64,000 nt of DNA from Acinetobacter kyonggiensis (GCF_900107285.1 NZ_FNPK01000011.1:58672-122671), one strand, 5' to 3'; positions 38,170-48,129 are shown, counted from the stretch's first letter. The notes: generated by a model from the letters alone, not told the origin. Numbers and translations are program-made.

Positions 38170-39312
38170 TTAACGCCCTAAAATACTACGCGCTACAATT
38201 TCTTTCATAATTTCATTAGTACCACCGTAAATGCGTTGAATACGTGCATCCACAAAGAAACGTGAAATTGGATATTCAGTCATATAACCATAACCACCAA
38301 AAAGCTGTAACAAGTTATCGGCAATTTTCATTTGCATATCGGTACTAAAACTTTTCAATGCTGCGGCAGTTTCAACATCTAGTTTACCTTGCATATACAG
38401 TTCGACATTTTGATTATAAAAAGCGGCTGTGGCTTGTTCATCTATTTTTGCCTGAGCCAAAACAAATCGTGTATTTTGAAATTGACTAATCGGCTGCCCA
38501 AATGCTTGACGTTCTTTTACGTAAGCAATCGTGACATCAATCGAACCACGAATAGCACCAATAGCAGTGGAGGCAATAGCCGTACGTTCACGTGGTAATT
38601 CTTGCATCAAATAAGCAAAACCTTGCCCTACTTGACCCAATAGTTGATCTTTGGGCACTTGAATATTATCGAAGAACAGTTCTGAAGTATCTTGTGAATG
38701 TAGACCTATTTTATTCAGGTTGGTGCCCTTTTTAAAACCTTCTAAATGAGTATCCAGCAACATCAAAGAGACACCTTTTGCTCGTGCTTGCGGATCGGTT
38801 TTCACCGCCAACACCACCAAGTCGGCATGCTGACCATTTGAAATAAAGGTTTTTGAACCATTTAAAAGATAGTGATCACCCTGCAAAATTGCATTGGTTC
38901 GCATGGCTTGTAAGTCTGAACCTGCACCCGGTTCAGTCATGCCAATTGCACCGACGACTTCACCAGCAACCATTTTTGGCAACCAATATTGTTTCTGTTG
39001 TTCTGTGCCAATATGCAAAATATACGGTGCTGCAATTTCAGAATGACATGAAATACCTGTTGATAAGGCACTAAATCCTGCACGGGCTGACTCTTCAACC
39101 AACATCAGTGAATAATTGATCGGAACGCCATAGCCACCGTATTCTTCAGGCACATCGACACATAAGAAACCATTTGCCCCCAACAGGTTCCAAATCGAAC
39201 GCGGCATAATGCCTTCATGTTCCCATTGCTCATAATGAGGTGCAATATGCTCATTCATAAAGCGTTTAAAATTATCACGAAACAGTTCTAGATCAGCATC
39301 ATAAGCCAGCAT
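38170..39312 (-). CDS. Acyl-CoA dehydrogenase
   Basis: A 380-residue FAD-dependent acyl-CoA dehydrogenase that introduces the alpha-beta double bond in beta-oxidation or branched-chain catabolism. The three domains are present: N-terminal helical (1-115), middle beta domain with MTEPGAGSDLQAMRTNA and GSKTFISNGQHADL for FAD and substrate, and the C-terminal helical domain with RQAFGQPISQFQNTRF and LQLFGGYGYMTEYPISRFFVDARIQRIYGGTNEI. The catalytic base is the Glu in YGGTNEIM. Substrate chain type is undefined. AAGGATG stands at good distance before the ATG. It is a single gene converging with the PfpI gene. Confidence 0.93.
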   Translation of the reverse strand: MLAYDADLELFRDNFKRFMNEHIAPHYEQWEHEGIMPRSIWNLLGANGFLCVDVPEEYGGYGVPINYSLMLVEESARAGFSALSTGISCHSEIAAPYILHIGTEQQKQYWLPKMVAGEVVGAIGMTEPGAGSDLQAMRTNAILQGDHYLLNGSKTFISNGQHADLVVLAVKTDPQARAKGVSLMLLDTHLEGFKKGTNLNKIGLHSQDTSELFFDNIQVPKDQLLGQVGQGFAYLMQELPRERTAIASTAIGAIRGSIDVTIAYVKERQAFGQPISQFQNTRFVLAQAKIDEQATAAFYNQNVELYMQGKLDVETAAALKSFSTDMQMKIADNLLQLFGGYGYMTEYPISRFFVDARIQRIYGGTNEIMKEIVARSILGR

Positions 39313-39420
39313 ATATCATCCTTATTTTCAGTTTTAGTTTTTAGCTTCTTGCCATGCTAGTGATTTTATCGTCCGCTGTCATGTCCTATTCCTGTCATTT
39401 TTATGACTTTTATAGTCAAT

Positions 39421-39448
39421 AAAAAAGGAAGCCGAAGCTTCCTTTTTT
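39421..39448 (-). terminator. Intrinsic terminator of dctA
   Basis: The 12-bp stem AAAAAAGGAAGC, loop CGAA and complementary arm lie 14 nt past the dctA stop and give a U-run on the minus strand. Confidence 0.88.
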
Positions 39449-39461
39449 CATTCATGCTTAA

Positions 39462-40811
39462 TTATGCATGGGTTTTATTTTCTTCTGACATTAAGCGATC
39501 CACTTCTTCTGGATTGGCCAAAGCATAATCTAGTTGCTCTTTATCCAATTGTCCGACCCATTTTGCCACAACAATCGTTGCCAATGAGTTACCCACAAGA
39601 TTGGTTAATGCACGTGCTTCTGACATGAAACGGTCAATACCCAAAATCAATGCCAAGCCTGCTACTGGAATATGCCCTACCGCAGATAACGTTGCCGCCA
39701 TGACAATAAAACCTGAACCTGTTACACCCGCAGCACCTTTAGAGGAAATCAACAACACTACTAACAGGGTAATTTGATGCTCAATATCCAAAGGTGTGTT
39801 GGTCGCTTGTGCAATAAAAATAGCCGCCATCGTCAAATAAATAGACGTACCATCTAGGTTAAATGAATAACCTGTAGGAATAACTAAACCAACAACTGAT
39901 TTTTCACAACCCGCGATTTCAAGCTTCTTCAACATCCGCGGAAGCACTGATTCCGAAGATGACGTTCCCAATACAATAAGGAGTTCTTCACGAATCATCC
40001 GAATCATTTTCAAAATATTAAAACCACAAAAACGAGAGATTGAGCCTAATACAATGAAAATAAACAGTAAACACGTAATGTAGAAGCAGATGATCAATTG
40101 CGCTAATTGTGCAAGACTGCCAATACCATATTTACCAATGGTAAATGCCATTGCACCAAATGCACCGATTGGAGCCAACTTCATAATCATATTTACGATA
40201 TTGAAGAAGACATGAGAAATTTGATCGATAAATTTTAGTACAGGTTTACCCGCATCACCCAACTTATGCAACGCAAAGCCGAACAGAAGAGCGAACAATA
40301 AGACTTGAAGAATTTCACCTTCAGCAAATGCACCTACAACAGTATTCGGAATGATATTCATAAAGAAATCAATCGTCGATTGTGATTGACCTGATTCTAC
40401 ATATTTAGAAATACCCGATATATCCAAAGATGCAGGATCAATATTCATGCCTACACCCGGTTTTGCAATATTAATTACAAGCAAACCAACAAGTAAGGCA
40501 ATCGTGGATACGATTTCAAAATAAAGTAAAGCAATACCGCCTGTCTTACCCACAGACTTCATGCTTTCCATGCCAGCAATACCACTGACCACAGTACAGA
40601 AAATTACAGGTGCAATAATCATTTTGATTAGGCGAATAAATCCATCACCCAACGGTTTTAATTGCTCGCCTAAACCAGGCACATGTTTTTCAACACCATT
40701 GACTAGTTGTGTACCACTTGGGAAAAAGTGACCTATTAACACGCCCGCAATAATGGCAATAATCACTTGAAAATAAAGTGATTTATATAAAGGTTTTTTA
40801 GCCATAATCAT
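39462..40811 (-). CDS. dctA: C4-dicarboxylate/proton-sodium symporter DctA
   Basis: A 449-residue DAACS-family symporter for aerobic uptake of succinate, fumarate and malate. The family core [16 protein letters not shown] is the serine-rich re-entrant loop, followed by [33 protein letters not shown] and [20 protein letters not shown], all characteristic of DctA rather than of glutamate carriers. The N-terminus has [21 protein letters not shown]. Eight membrane helices and two hairpin loops are expected. Two in-frame ATGs (40811 and 40805) are close; the Shine-Dalgarno sequence does not decide between them. It is monocistronic. Confidence 0.92.
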   Translation of the reverse strand: MIMAKKPLYKSLYFQVIIAIIAGVLIGHFFPSGTQLVNGVEKHVPGLGEQLKPLGDGFIRLIKMIIAPVIFCTVVSGIAGMESMKSVGKTGGIALLYFEIVSTIALLVGLLVINIAKPGVGMNIDPASLDISGISKYVESGQSQSTIDFFMNIIPNTVVGAFAEGEILQVLLFALLFGFALHKLGDAGKPVLKFIDQISHVFFNIVNMIMKLAPIGAFGAMAFTIGKYGIGSLAQLAQLIICFYITCLLFIFIVLGSISRFCGFNILKMIRMIREELLIVLGTSSSESVLPRMLKKLEIAGCEKSVVGLVIPTGYSFNLDGTSIYLTMAAIFIAQATNTPLDIEHQITLLVVLLISSKGAAGVTGSGFIVMAATLSAVGHIPVAGLALILGIDRFMSEARALTNLVGNSLATIVVAKWVGQLDKEQLDYALANPEEVDRLMSEENKTHA

Positions 40812-41238
40812 AACTTCTTCATGTATTTCCGCACGCAGAAATATCCATTTTCTCTTGCCTATTCTTACGAATATACAACCCTAAACCTTTTTACAAGATG
40901 CAAAAAGACAATGAGTTCTTGTGAAAAACCCGACTTAAGATGAAAACAAAAAAAGATTCACAAATGAAATAGTCAATTTCGCAAATAATATTTGAGAGAA
41001 TATCTATTAAATGCAAAAAATTAGACTAAGGAGATCATGAAAATTTAAATAAATTCTATAAGAAGAAAGTGTACTTGATTTTAGATCAAGAAATTGTTAA
41101 CACGCGTCCTTTTCGATTGTTTTTCACACAAAATCCATTCAGACATTAGTCTAATATGGATATTATCTTTTTCTTCATTTTATTTTTATGTCATAGTGTG
41201 GACATTCATTTTCATACGAAATACTGTGGTACGCACGC
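40812..41238. other. Gene-free interval between dctA and ybiB
   Basis: No gene is visible. A short dyad, CTTGAT-N5-ATCAAG at 41074-41090, is the only symmetric element I noted. The dctA promoter and any regulator site should be here but cannot be placed with confidence. Confidence 0.4.
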
Positions 41239-42240
41239 ATGAACAATAAAAGAAACCTCTACAAAGATTTTGAACATCCCTTTGCACAATTTGTTCGTAT
41301 TGTAGGTAAAGGGAAAAATGGTGCGCGCTCGCTCAGTTTTGATGAAGCTTACCAAGCGTTTAGTATGATCTTGAAAGGTGACGTTTTAGATGTTCAGCTT
41401 GGTGCTTTCTTAATGCTGCTACGTGTTAAAGAAGAATCTGTAGATGAGCTGACTGGCTTTGTACAAGCAACGCGTGATCAACTTCATTTTCAACATTTAG
41501 ATGTTGATTTAGATTGGTCATCTTATGCAGGCAAGCGAAAACACTATCCTTGGTTTTTATTGGCAGCCCTCACCCTTGCTCAAAATGGCTATAAGGTGGT
41601 GATGCATGGTGCATCAGGACATACAATTAACCGTATATATACAGAACAAGTATTGGAATACCTCGGTTATACTATTTGCCAAAATGAAATAGATGTGAAA
41701 CAACAATTACAACAACACAATTTTGCCTATATTCCTCTAGAAGTAATTTCCCCAATACTGAGTGATTTAATTGCACTGCGTAATGTAATGGGCTTACGCT
41801 CCCCCATTCATACTCTAGCTCGCCTAATTAATCCATTTAATGCAAAAGCAACCATGCAAGCGATTTTTCATCCTGCTTATCGTGGTTCACACCAGCAAAC
41901 GGCTTTTAAATTAGGCTATAAAAATAGTGCTGTCATTAAAGGTGAAGGGGGCGAATTTGAACGCAATCCTGATGCTAAAACTTTAATTTGTGGCATTAAA
42001 AATGGTGAGCTGTATGAACACGAATTACCAAAATTGACCGAAAACCGTAGTCCGATTGAAGAAGAACTGGATTTAGCCGTATTTAAAGCGGTTTGGGAAG
42101 GCAAGCAACATCATGAATATGGTGAAATTGCCGTCACTGAAACCATGGGTATTGCGTTATATACCATGGGAGTTTGTGATTCTTATGATGAAGCAATGCT
42201 AAAAGCCAAAGAGCTTTGGCAAAGCCGAAAAGTTATTTAA
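41239..42240 (+). CDS. ybiB: YbiB/TrpD2 family protein
   Basis: A 333-residue protein with the fold of anthranilate phosphoribosyltransferase (TrpD): an N-terminal helical part (SLSFDEAYQAFSMILKGDVLDVQLGAFLMLLRVKEESVDELTGF) and an alpha/beta domain with VVMHGASGHT. The E. coli counterpart YbiB (TrpD2) is a nucleic-acid-binding protein of the LexA-controlled dinG-ybiB unit and lacks PRPP-transferase activity; the glycine-rich TrpD signature is likewise degenerate here (HGASGHTINR). No dinG is next door, so SOS control cannot be assumed. The gene is divergent from dctA and followed by a palindrome-rich spacer. Confidence 0.85.
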   Translation: MNNKRNLYKDFEHPFAQFVRIVGKGKNGARSLSFDEAYQAFSMILKGDVLDVQLGAFLMLLRVKEESVDELTGFVQATRDQLHFQHLDVDLDWSSYAGKRKHYPWFLLAALTLAQNGYKVVMHGASGHTINRIYTEQVLEYLGYTICQNEIDVKQQLQQHNFAYIPLEVISPILSDLIALRNVMGLRSPIHTLARLINPFNAKATMQAIFHPAYRGSHQQTAFKLGYKNSAVIKGEGGEFERNPDAKTLICGIKNGELYEHELPKLTENRSPIEEELDLAVFKAVWEGKQHHEYGEIAVTETMGIALYTMGVCDSYDEAMLKAKELWQSRKVI

Positions 42241-42304
42241 TAGGCTAAAAGATCAGGCTCTGCGGAGTCTTACCGTTTATTCGCAAATATCTGGAGCTCG
42301 TTGT

Positions 42305-42431
42305 GTTACTTTTAAAAAAAGTAACCAAAACTTTTTCCATTCGCAAAACTCGGCAAATACCACAAAGTGTCATCTCTCTCGCAAAAACAGGACGATATTA
42401 ATATCGTCCTGCCTCGAACAGTTGCGAATGG
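42305..42431. repeat. Cluster of nested palindromes downstream of ybiB
   Basis: Three symmetric elements occur in 127 bases. GTTACTTTT pairs with AAAAGTAAC at 42305-42325. CCATTCGCAA at 42337-42346 pairs with TTGCGAATGG at 42422-42431. Between them lies a perfect 24-bp palindrome with no loop at 42388-42411 (centre ATATTAATAT). No T-run follows, so it is not an ordinary terminator. It may be an extragenic repeat or the remnant of one. Confidence 0.5.
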
Positions 42432-42493
42432 CTTTTACGTGTAGCCATAATCACAACTTCAATTTAAAGTTAAGCGACTAAAACCATTCATCA

Positions 42494-42763
42494 TTAAACA
42501 AAACGAATCGGTTGAAATTCAGGCTCAGGAACATGTGAATCACATTCTTCCCCTTCCTCTTTATGGCCTTTATCAATATAGCCACTACGTTCCTTTTCAG
42601 GTAAATTTTGAGCTTCCCACGCAATGACAGCTTGCATACAAATTTGACGCTGTTCTGCGGTTAAAACAAGGCCATTTGGCCATTTTCCAATTTCTACTGC
42701 TGTTTTTAAACGCGAAACAATTTCAGGATCGAGTACGGCAAGCATTTGTTCAATATTCATCAT
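42494..42763 (-). CDS. DUF1315 (YeaC-like) family protein
   Basis: An 89-residue cytoplasmic protein of the DUF1315 family (E. coli YeaC). The conserved core is MLAVLDPEIVSRLKTAVEIGKWPNGLVLTAEQRQICMQAVIAWEAQ, after which the sequence is polar and unlike E. coli. Function of the family is unknown. Its ATG follows the nadK stop directly (TAAATGATG), so it is the second gene of a translationally coupled nadK unit. A second ATG one codon later is an equally good start. Confidence 0.88.
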   Translation of the reverse strand: MMNIEQMLAVLDPEIVSRLKTAVEIGKWPNGLVLTAEQRQICMQAVIAWEAQNLPEKERSGYIDKGHKEEGEECDSHVPEPEFQPIRFV

Positions 42764-43672
42764 TTAATCCTGCTGTTGTAAAGAGTCAAAATCTTGATTC
42801 CAACCAAGTTTGGTACGACATGCCATATAGAAGTCATAACCCGGTGGATGAAGTAAATTCAATTTAAATGGATGTTTACGGATATGTAAACTATCACCCA
42901 CACTCAGTGAAACGCTATGTTGACCATCGGCACTGACCATAGGTAACACACGGTTTTCGCGAATCATAATCTTAATTTCACTATGCCCACCAACGACAAT
43001 AGGACGTGAAGATAATGTATGCGGATGCATAGGCACTAAAGAGATGGCATCCATACTTGGATGAACAATCGGTCCACCACCTGATAAAGCATACGCTGTA
43101 GAACCCGTTGGGGTAGACACAATTAAACCATCACTATGCTGGCGATAGACATACTGACCATCAATATTCAATTCAAAGTCAATCATATGAACCGAGCGAC
43201 CTGAATGCAAGACCACATCATTCAAAGCAATCGCATCATAAATATTTTCGCCTTTAGAACGAATTTCCATTTCCAATAGAAAACGACGGTCTAGCTGAAA
43301 TTCACCTTTGAGTACTTGATCCAGTTTAAAAATCACCTCGGTCGGCTTAATATCGGTTAAGAAGCCCAAACGACCACGGTTGATGCCAATGACTGGCGTA
43401 TTGTGTTTTACCAAAGCACGTGCAGCATGTAACAAAGAACCATCACCACCGACTACAATCACCAAATCAACCACTTCACCCAGCAAACTACGGCTTACTG
43501 TTTGCGTATTACGACTATCAGGAACCAATGCTGCTGTTTCTGAATCAAAAACAGGATGAAGCCCTAAACGTAAAAGATGGTTATGAATGAGACTTAAAGT
43601 TTCAACCACGGAGGATTTATCTGGACGTCCGATCAATCCAATGTTACGAAAATTTTTATGTGAAATTTGCAC
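42764..43672 (-). CDS. nadK: NAD kinase
   Basis: NAD kinase makes NADP from NAD and ATP in the cytoplasm. It has 302 residues (E. coli 292). The signature GGDGSLLHAAR carries the catalytic Asp, GINRGRLGFLTD and ALNDVVLHSG (the NE/D motif) follow, then SDGLIVSTPTGSTAYALSGGGPIVHP, which forms the NAD site. The C-terminal extension is short. It leads a two-gene unit with the DUF1315 gene. Confidence 0.96.
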   Translation of the reverse strand: MQISHKNFRNIGLIGRPDKSSVVETLSLIHNHLLRLGLHPVFDSETAALVPDSRNTQTVSRSLLGEVVDLVIVVGGDGSLLHAARALVKHNTPVIGINRGRLGFLTDIKPTEVIFKLDQVLKGEFQLDRRFLLEMEIRSKGENIYDAIALNDVVLHSGRSVHMIDFELNIDGQYVYRQHSDGLIVSTPTGSTAYALSGGGPIVHPSMDAISLVPMHPHTLSSRPIVVGGHSEIKIMIRENRVLPMVSADGQHSVSLSVGDSLHIRKHPFKLNLLHPPGYDFYMACRTKLGWNQDFDSLQQQD

Positions 43673-44118
43673 CTAAGTCATCGCTCCGCTACGATTCATG
43701 CATATCATAGCATTAACCCTATTCATTTTAAAAAACTTTAAAAGTTGATCATACAAGCTATATCGATTTACCAATCTAAAATAAACCATTTTCTCAAGCC
43801 ACACCTACACTTAAAGCTCACCTTATATAAACTATAACGGTATTCGGTTTTCATGATAAAGATCACATTTTTTAATCCACACTTCAGCCATGCCATAATC
43901 CGTAATACCTCACTTTGGGTAATACTGATTAAAACCCATCCAATACATCTAAAAACAGACTCAACTGTAAAATAACATCTTTTATAAAATCAACAACTCA
44001 TTACCTCTAGACTGACTTTTTTAGCGTTATATTTTGTCGTCGTTCACAGATTAATTATTGCAAAAAAATGAAAAGCTTCGCATCATTAGCATAATTTATT
44101 TGGATCTTATACTCATTG
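43673..44118. other. Divergent intergenic region between nadK and mrcB
   Basis: No gene or repeat is visible in 446 AT-rich bases. Promoters for both flanking genes must lie here, but I see no box pair good enough to report. Confidence 0.4.
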
Positions 44119-46515
44119 ATGAAGTCTGAACGCGGTATCGGTTTACTGGCCCTTATTTTCTCAATATTAGTCATTGGTGTTTTCTTAGTTTTTAGCATCT
44201 ACTTAATACGAATGGACAATATTGTACGAGATAAATTTGAAGGACAACGCTGGGATATTCCTGCAAAAGTTTTTGCGCGTCCTTTAGAGGTTTATACCAA
44301 TGCGCCCGTCAATCAAACAGATTTCACCCAAGAATTAAAATTATTGGGTTATAAAAATTCAGAGAGTTATACCAAATCGGGTAGTTATGTTACGTCAGGT
44401 GATGAACTCTATGTGCATACCCGAGGTTTTGACTTTGGTGACAGTGTTGAACCAGAACAGGTTCTAAAAGTCACTTTTGCCGATAATCAAATTGGTGAGG
44501 TCAGTGCAACCAAACCTTCTTCTACTGGAATTGCGCGTTTAGAGCCGTTATTGATTGGGGGAATTTATCCTCAACATAATGAAGACCGTGTCCTGATTAA
44601 ACTTAAAAATGTACCTAAACCATTAATTGAAGCCCTGATTGCCACTGAAGATCGTAACTTCTATCATCATCACGGTATTTCAGTTCGTGGTACGGCACGT
44701 GCTTTAGTCAGTAATGTGACTGGAGGTAAACGTCAAGGTGGTTCGACGCTGACTCAGCAGTTGGTTAAAAACTTTTATTTAAGCCCCGAAAAAACCTTAA
44801 AACGTAAAGTCAATGAAGCCTTAATGGCATTGTTAATTGAACTACATTACGATAAAGACGAAATTTTAGAAGCCTATTTAAATGAAGTAAATCTGGGGCA
44901 AAATGGTAATTATTCGATTAATGGTTACGGTCTTGCTTCACAATTTTACTTTGGTTTACCTTTAAGCGAATTAAATATTGCCCAACAAGCCTATTTAGTT
45001 GGTTTAGTTCAAGGCCCGACGTTATTTAACCCATGGAAAAACCCTGAAGGTGCAAAAAAACGTCGTGATATTGTGCTCAATAATATGTTGGTCATGGGTT
45101 ATCTGACTCAAAAACAGTTTGAGCAAGAAACTGCACGACCATTAAACGTGATTGCAAAACCAACATTAGGCCCTGCACGTTTCCCAGACTTCCTCGATAT
45201 TGTACGTCGTCAATTACGTACTGAATATCAAGAAGGTGATTTAACCAATCAGGGTTTGAAAATTTTCACTACACTTGATCCTATTGCGCAAACTCAAGTG
45301 CAAGAAGCCTTTAAAGCATCTGTTTCACGCTTAGCCAATGCAAATCCTAAACGCCTAAAAGACTTGCAAGGTGCTGTTTTAATCTCTCATCCTGAAAATG
45401 GTGAATTGGTTGCAGCTGTGGGTTCAACCCAAGACTTTACTGGTTTTAACCGTGCCTTAGATGCCAAGCGCCAAGTCGGTTCGTTACTTAAACCCGTCAT
45501 TTATTTAAGTGCTATTGAATCTGGACGTTACAATTGGGCAAGTCCAATTGAAGACAGCTCGATCAACATTTTAAGTGAAGGAAAAACGTGGACACCTAAA
45601 AATTATAGTGGTGGTGGACATGGTGTGGTTCCTATGGCAGAAGCTTTGGCAAATTCATACAACCTTGCAGCGGTGCGTTTAGGACAAGAATTTGGACTTT
45701 CAACATTTAGCAATCATCTGAAAAAATTTGGTGTGACATCAGACATTCCAAATTATCCGTCTATTTTTCTGGGTGCTGTTGATATGTCACCTATGGAAGT
45801 GATGAGTGTTTATAGCAACTTTGCAACGGGTGGCTTCAAATATCCAATCAAATCCATTCGCTCAGTGGTCGATTCGAATGGTCGTTTGTTAGAACGTTAC
45901 GGTCTTACAGTTCAAAATACCATCGACCCTTCTGCTGCATATATTTTAAATTACGGTTTACAACAAGTCATGAGCGCGGGTACTGGACGTTCGGCATATA
46001 GCGCTCTTCCGACAGACTTGAAACTGGCAGGAAAATCTGGAACCACGAATGATACACGCGACTCATGGTTCGCAGGTTATTCTGGCAACTATTTAAGTGT
46101 GGTTTGGCTGGGTTTAGACGACAACAAAGTGACAGGATTAACGGGTTCTTCTGGTGCACTTCCAGTTTGGACCAATGTTATGAAGCAATTGCGCCAAAAA
46201 CCAGTGAATTTACGCCAAACAGAAAATGTGCAATGGCAATGGATTGATCGTGCGACTGGACACTTATCTGCGCAAGGCTGTGAAGGTGCAATGTATATTC
46301 CACTGCTACGTAATAATGTGCCTCGTGAGGCAACAGGTTGTGGTTTACCGCATTATCAAGTAGAGCCTGTTTACACTCCCGATACTGAAAACAATCAAGC
46401 CCCCGCAGATCAAAACGATAGTATTGAAAACTATATTCGTGAAAGCGAAACTGAAATGCAGCGCGATCTGCCAAGTAATGAGAAAGTCATTTCAAGTGGT
46501 GGCTATGATAATTAG
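44119..46515 (+). CDS. mrcB: Penicillin-binding protein 1B (bifunctional transglycosylase/transpeptidase)
   Basis: PBP1b polymerises and cross-links peptidoglycan. It has 798 residues: a short cytoplasmic end, a membrane anchor (about 8-30), a UB2H-like region (about 60-140), the GT51 transglycosylase with ATEDRNFYHHHGIS and QGGSTLTQQLVKNFYLS, and a class A transpeptidase domain with the active Ser in GSLLKP (residue 455), the SYN motif in NSYNLAAV and the KSGT motif in AGKSGTTND. The tail is polar. The TTG at 44116 is in frame, but the ATG at 44119 is the better start. A TPR lipoprotein gene follows 15 nt downstream, the arrangement of ponB with its activator LpoP in Pseudomonas. Confidence 0.95.
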   Translation: MKSERGIGLLALIFSILVIGVFLVFSIYLIRMDNIVRDKFEGQRWDIPAKVFARPLEVYTNAPVNQTDFTQELKLLGYKNSESYTKSGSYVTSGDELYVHTRGFDFGDSVEPEQVLKVTFADNQIGEVSATKPSSTGIARLEPLLIGGIYPQHNEDRVLIKLKNVPKPLIEALIATEDRNFYHHHGISVRGTARALVSNVTGGKRQGGSTLTQQLVKNFYLSPEKTLKRKVNEALMALLIELHYDKDEILEAYLNEVNLGQNGNYSINGYGLASQFYFGLPLSELNIAQQAYLVGLVQGPTLFNPWKNPEGAKKRRDIVLNNMLVMGYLTQKQFEQETARPLNVIAKPTLGPARFPDFLDIVRRQLRTEYQEGDLTNQGLKIFTTLDPIAQTQVQEAFKASVSRLANANPKRLKDLQGAVLISHPENGELVAAVGSTQDFTGFNRALDAKRQVGSLLKPVIYLSAIESGRYNWASPIEDSSINILSEGKTWTPKNYSGGGHGVVPMAEALANSYNLAAVRLGQEFGLSTFSNHLKKFGVTSDIPNYPSIFLGAVDMSPMEVMSVYSNFATGGFKYPIKSIRSVVDSNGRLLERYGLTVQNTIDPSAAYILNYGLQQVMSAGTGRSAYSALPTDLKLAGKSGTTNDTRDSWFAGYSGNYLSVVWLGLDDNKVTGLTGSSGALPVWTNVMKQLRQKPVNLRQTENVQWQWIDRATGHLSAQGCEGAMYIPLLRNNVPREATGCGLPHYQVEPVYTPDTENNQAPADQNDSIENYIRESETEMQRDLPSNEKVISSGGYDN

Positions 46516-46530
46516 TGGTGAAAATTAAGC

Positions 46531-47097
46531 ATGAATGTACGATTCAGCAAATATAAACAGATAGCAATCGGTTTAGGTTTAATAGGGTTGGTTGGCTGTC
46601 AAAGCCTACCAACACCTCAGCAACCAGAAGTAGAAAAAAAACCGTCTACTGAAAAAAAGACCATTAAAAAATCGGATGGTGTTGTTATTACGCCTTATGA
46701 TCGTGAAGAAATTCAACGTAAAAAAATGCAAGTGGTGATTCCAGAACAAAGAAGCAAACAGCAATTTGAAGATGGTCGTCAACTACCCGCATTCAAAAAA
46801 CTTATGCAAAAAACTCAGCAAGCCTATACACAAGGAAAATGGAATGAAGCAGAAGCTGCTGCACTTCAAGCACAGCGTTTAGCACCACAATCTGCCGAGA
46901 CTTTTTTGTATTTGGCCTTGGTTGCGCAGAAAAAAAATAAGCCTGCAAATGCTGAGGCTCTCGCACAACGAGGGCTAAGTTACGCACAAAGCAATGCCAT
47001 GAAGAAACAACTTTGGCAGGTGATTTTAAAAGCTGCACAACAGCAAAAAGATCAAAAAATGATTCAACAAGCGCAAAAGGCACTGAAAAGCTTATAA
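46531..47097 (+). CDS. lpoP: TPR-containing lipoprotein, likely PBP1b activator LpoP
   Basis: A 188-residue outer-membrane lipoprotein candidate. The signal GLGLIGLVGC ends in a lipobox Cys at about 23. A disordered Pro/Lys/Glu/Thr linker (about 25-85) follows, then a region with tetratricopeptide-type helices (about 90-185: QAYTQGKWNEAEAAALQAQRLAPQSAETFLYLALVAQK). In P. aeruginosa the TPR lipoprotein LpoP, encoded beside PBP1b, activates that enzyme across the periplasm. The same gene order here, with a 15-nt gap, supports the same role. The name rests on context and domain plan, not on direct evidence. Confidence 0.8.
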   Translation: MNVRFSKYKQIAIGLGLIGLVGCQSLPTPQQPEVEKKPSTEKKTIKKSDGVVITPYDREEIQRKKMQVVIPEQRSKQQFEDGRQLPAFKKLMQKTQQAYTQGKWNEAEAAALQAQRLAPQSAETFLYLALVAQKKNKPANAEALAQRGLSYAQSNAMKKQLWQVILKAAQQQKDQKMIQQAQKALKSL

Positions 47098-47102
47098 AAT
47101 CT

Positions 47103-47143
47103 AGGATGTATTGAAATCTAAATATTATTGCTCAATACATCCT
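47103..47143. terminator. Perfect 12-bp hairpin between lpoP and the Nudix/ThiE gene
   Basis: AGGATGTATTGA pairs exactly with TCAATACATCCT over a 17-nt loop, between two converging genes. There is no long T-run, so its strength as a terminator is uncertain. Confidence 0.6.
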
Positions 47144-47155
47144 ATTCAACCATTT

Positions 47156-48055
47156 TTATAAGAATCGAATACCTGCAATACCATATGCACCCCGTTCTTG
47201 CGCCAAACCAAGATCACTCGCTTGCATACCACCGAGTGCAAAAACAGGAATATCAACTTGCGATGCTAAAGCCTTAAACTGCTGCCACCCAAGTGCAGGC
47301 GTTTCTGGATGTGTTGCTGTCGCAAGTACTGGACTCAATACAATTGCATCACAACCAATGCGCTGTGCCTGTTGCATTGCTGCCAAATCATGACAAGCCG
47401 CAATATGACGTTTTCCAATGCTTAAATCACCTTGCTTTAGAGACATCAGTTGCGATTGTTTTAAATGAATTGCAGAAATCGCTTGTTGTTGGATGGTATT
47501 CAATTTCGTGTAAATATCAACATTAAGAATGAGCTGAGACAGTTGTTCAACACGCAACGCTGAAAGTTCAACGATCTGCGCCTGAGTTCCCTCAACACGC
47601 CAATACATAAGTTGATCTTGATGTAATTGTGTCAAGACATCTAATTGATCTGAAATTTTAATTTGATGTGCCCAACAAAGCCGCTGGATCATGGCTTGAT
47701 TGGCTTTCGGAAAATTCAAACTCAATAATTCATCACGGCTATACCACGCCCAAGGCTGTTGAATTTCATTCAATAATGCGGTGGGTACAATGGCATGAAA
47801 TAAATGCAAGTTGACGATCACATCATCATATTCATGATGAATCACATCAAAAGTATGCCAATCTTGCAAACCAACACCGACTTCTTCATAAATTTCACGG
47901 CGGCAGGCAGCTAAAGGTGTTTCCCCCTCTTCTACTTTTCCCCCTGGAAATTCATGCTTATTGCCCTGATGCTGCTTTGCTTCACGCCACCCAACCAATA
48001 CTTTGCCCTGATGCAATAAAATAGCAATTGCAACATGAATCGTGGGTTTGGACAT
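47156..48055 (-). CDS. Nudix hydrolase fused to a ThiE-like domain (MutT-type)
   Basis: A 299-residue fusion. Residues 1 to about 130 are a MutT-like Nudix hydrolase: HVAIAILLHQGKVLVGWRE and the Nudix box in GGKVEEGETPLAACRREIYEEVG, complete in its REx2EE core. Residues about 140-299 resemble thiamine phosphate synthase/TenI, ending IPVFALGGMQASDLGLAQERGAYGIAGIRFL. MutT removes 8-oxo-dGTP; the role of the ThiE-like half in such fusions is not known to me, and key ThiE substrate residues cannot be confirmed. I start at the ATG at 48055, preceded by AAAGGAG; the frame is open a further 51 codons upstream across the hemP promoter region. Confidence 0.88.
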   Translation of the reverse strand: MSKPTIHVAIAILLHQGKVLVGWREAKQHQGNKHEFPGGKVEEGETPLAACRREIYEEVGVGLQDWHTFDVIHHEYDDVIVNLHLFHAIVPTALLNEIQQPWAWYSRDELLSLNFPKANQAMIQRLCWAHQIKISDQLDVLTQLHQDQLMYWRVEGTQAQIVELSALRVEQLSQLILNVDIYTKLNTIQQQAISAIHLKQSQLMSLKQGDLSIGKRHIAACHDLAAMQQAQRIGCDAIVLSPVLATATHPETPALGWQQFKALASQVDIPVFALGGMQASDLGLAQERGAYGIAGIRFL

Positions 48056-48129
48056 TGCGTACTCCTTTGCGTGAAAATATAACGGAGTGTAAGCAAATTT
48101 AAGTTTTTTATAAATTGTTAAATAATTGA

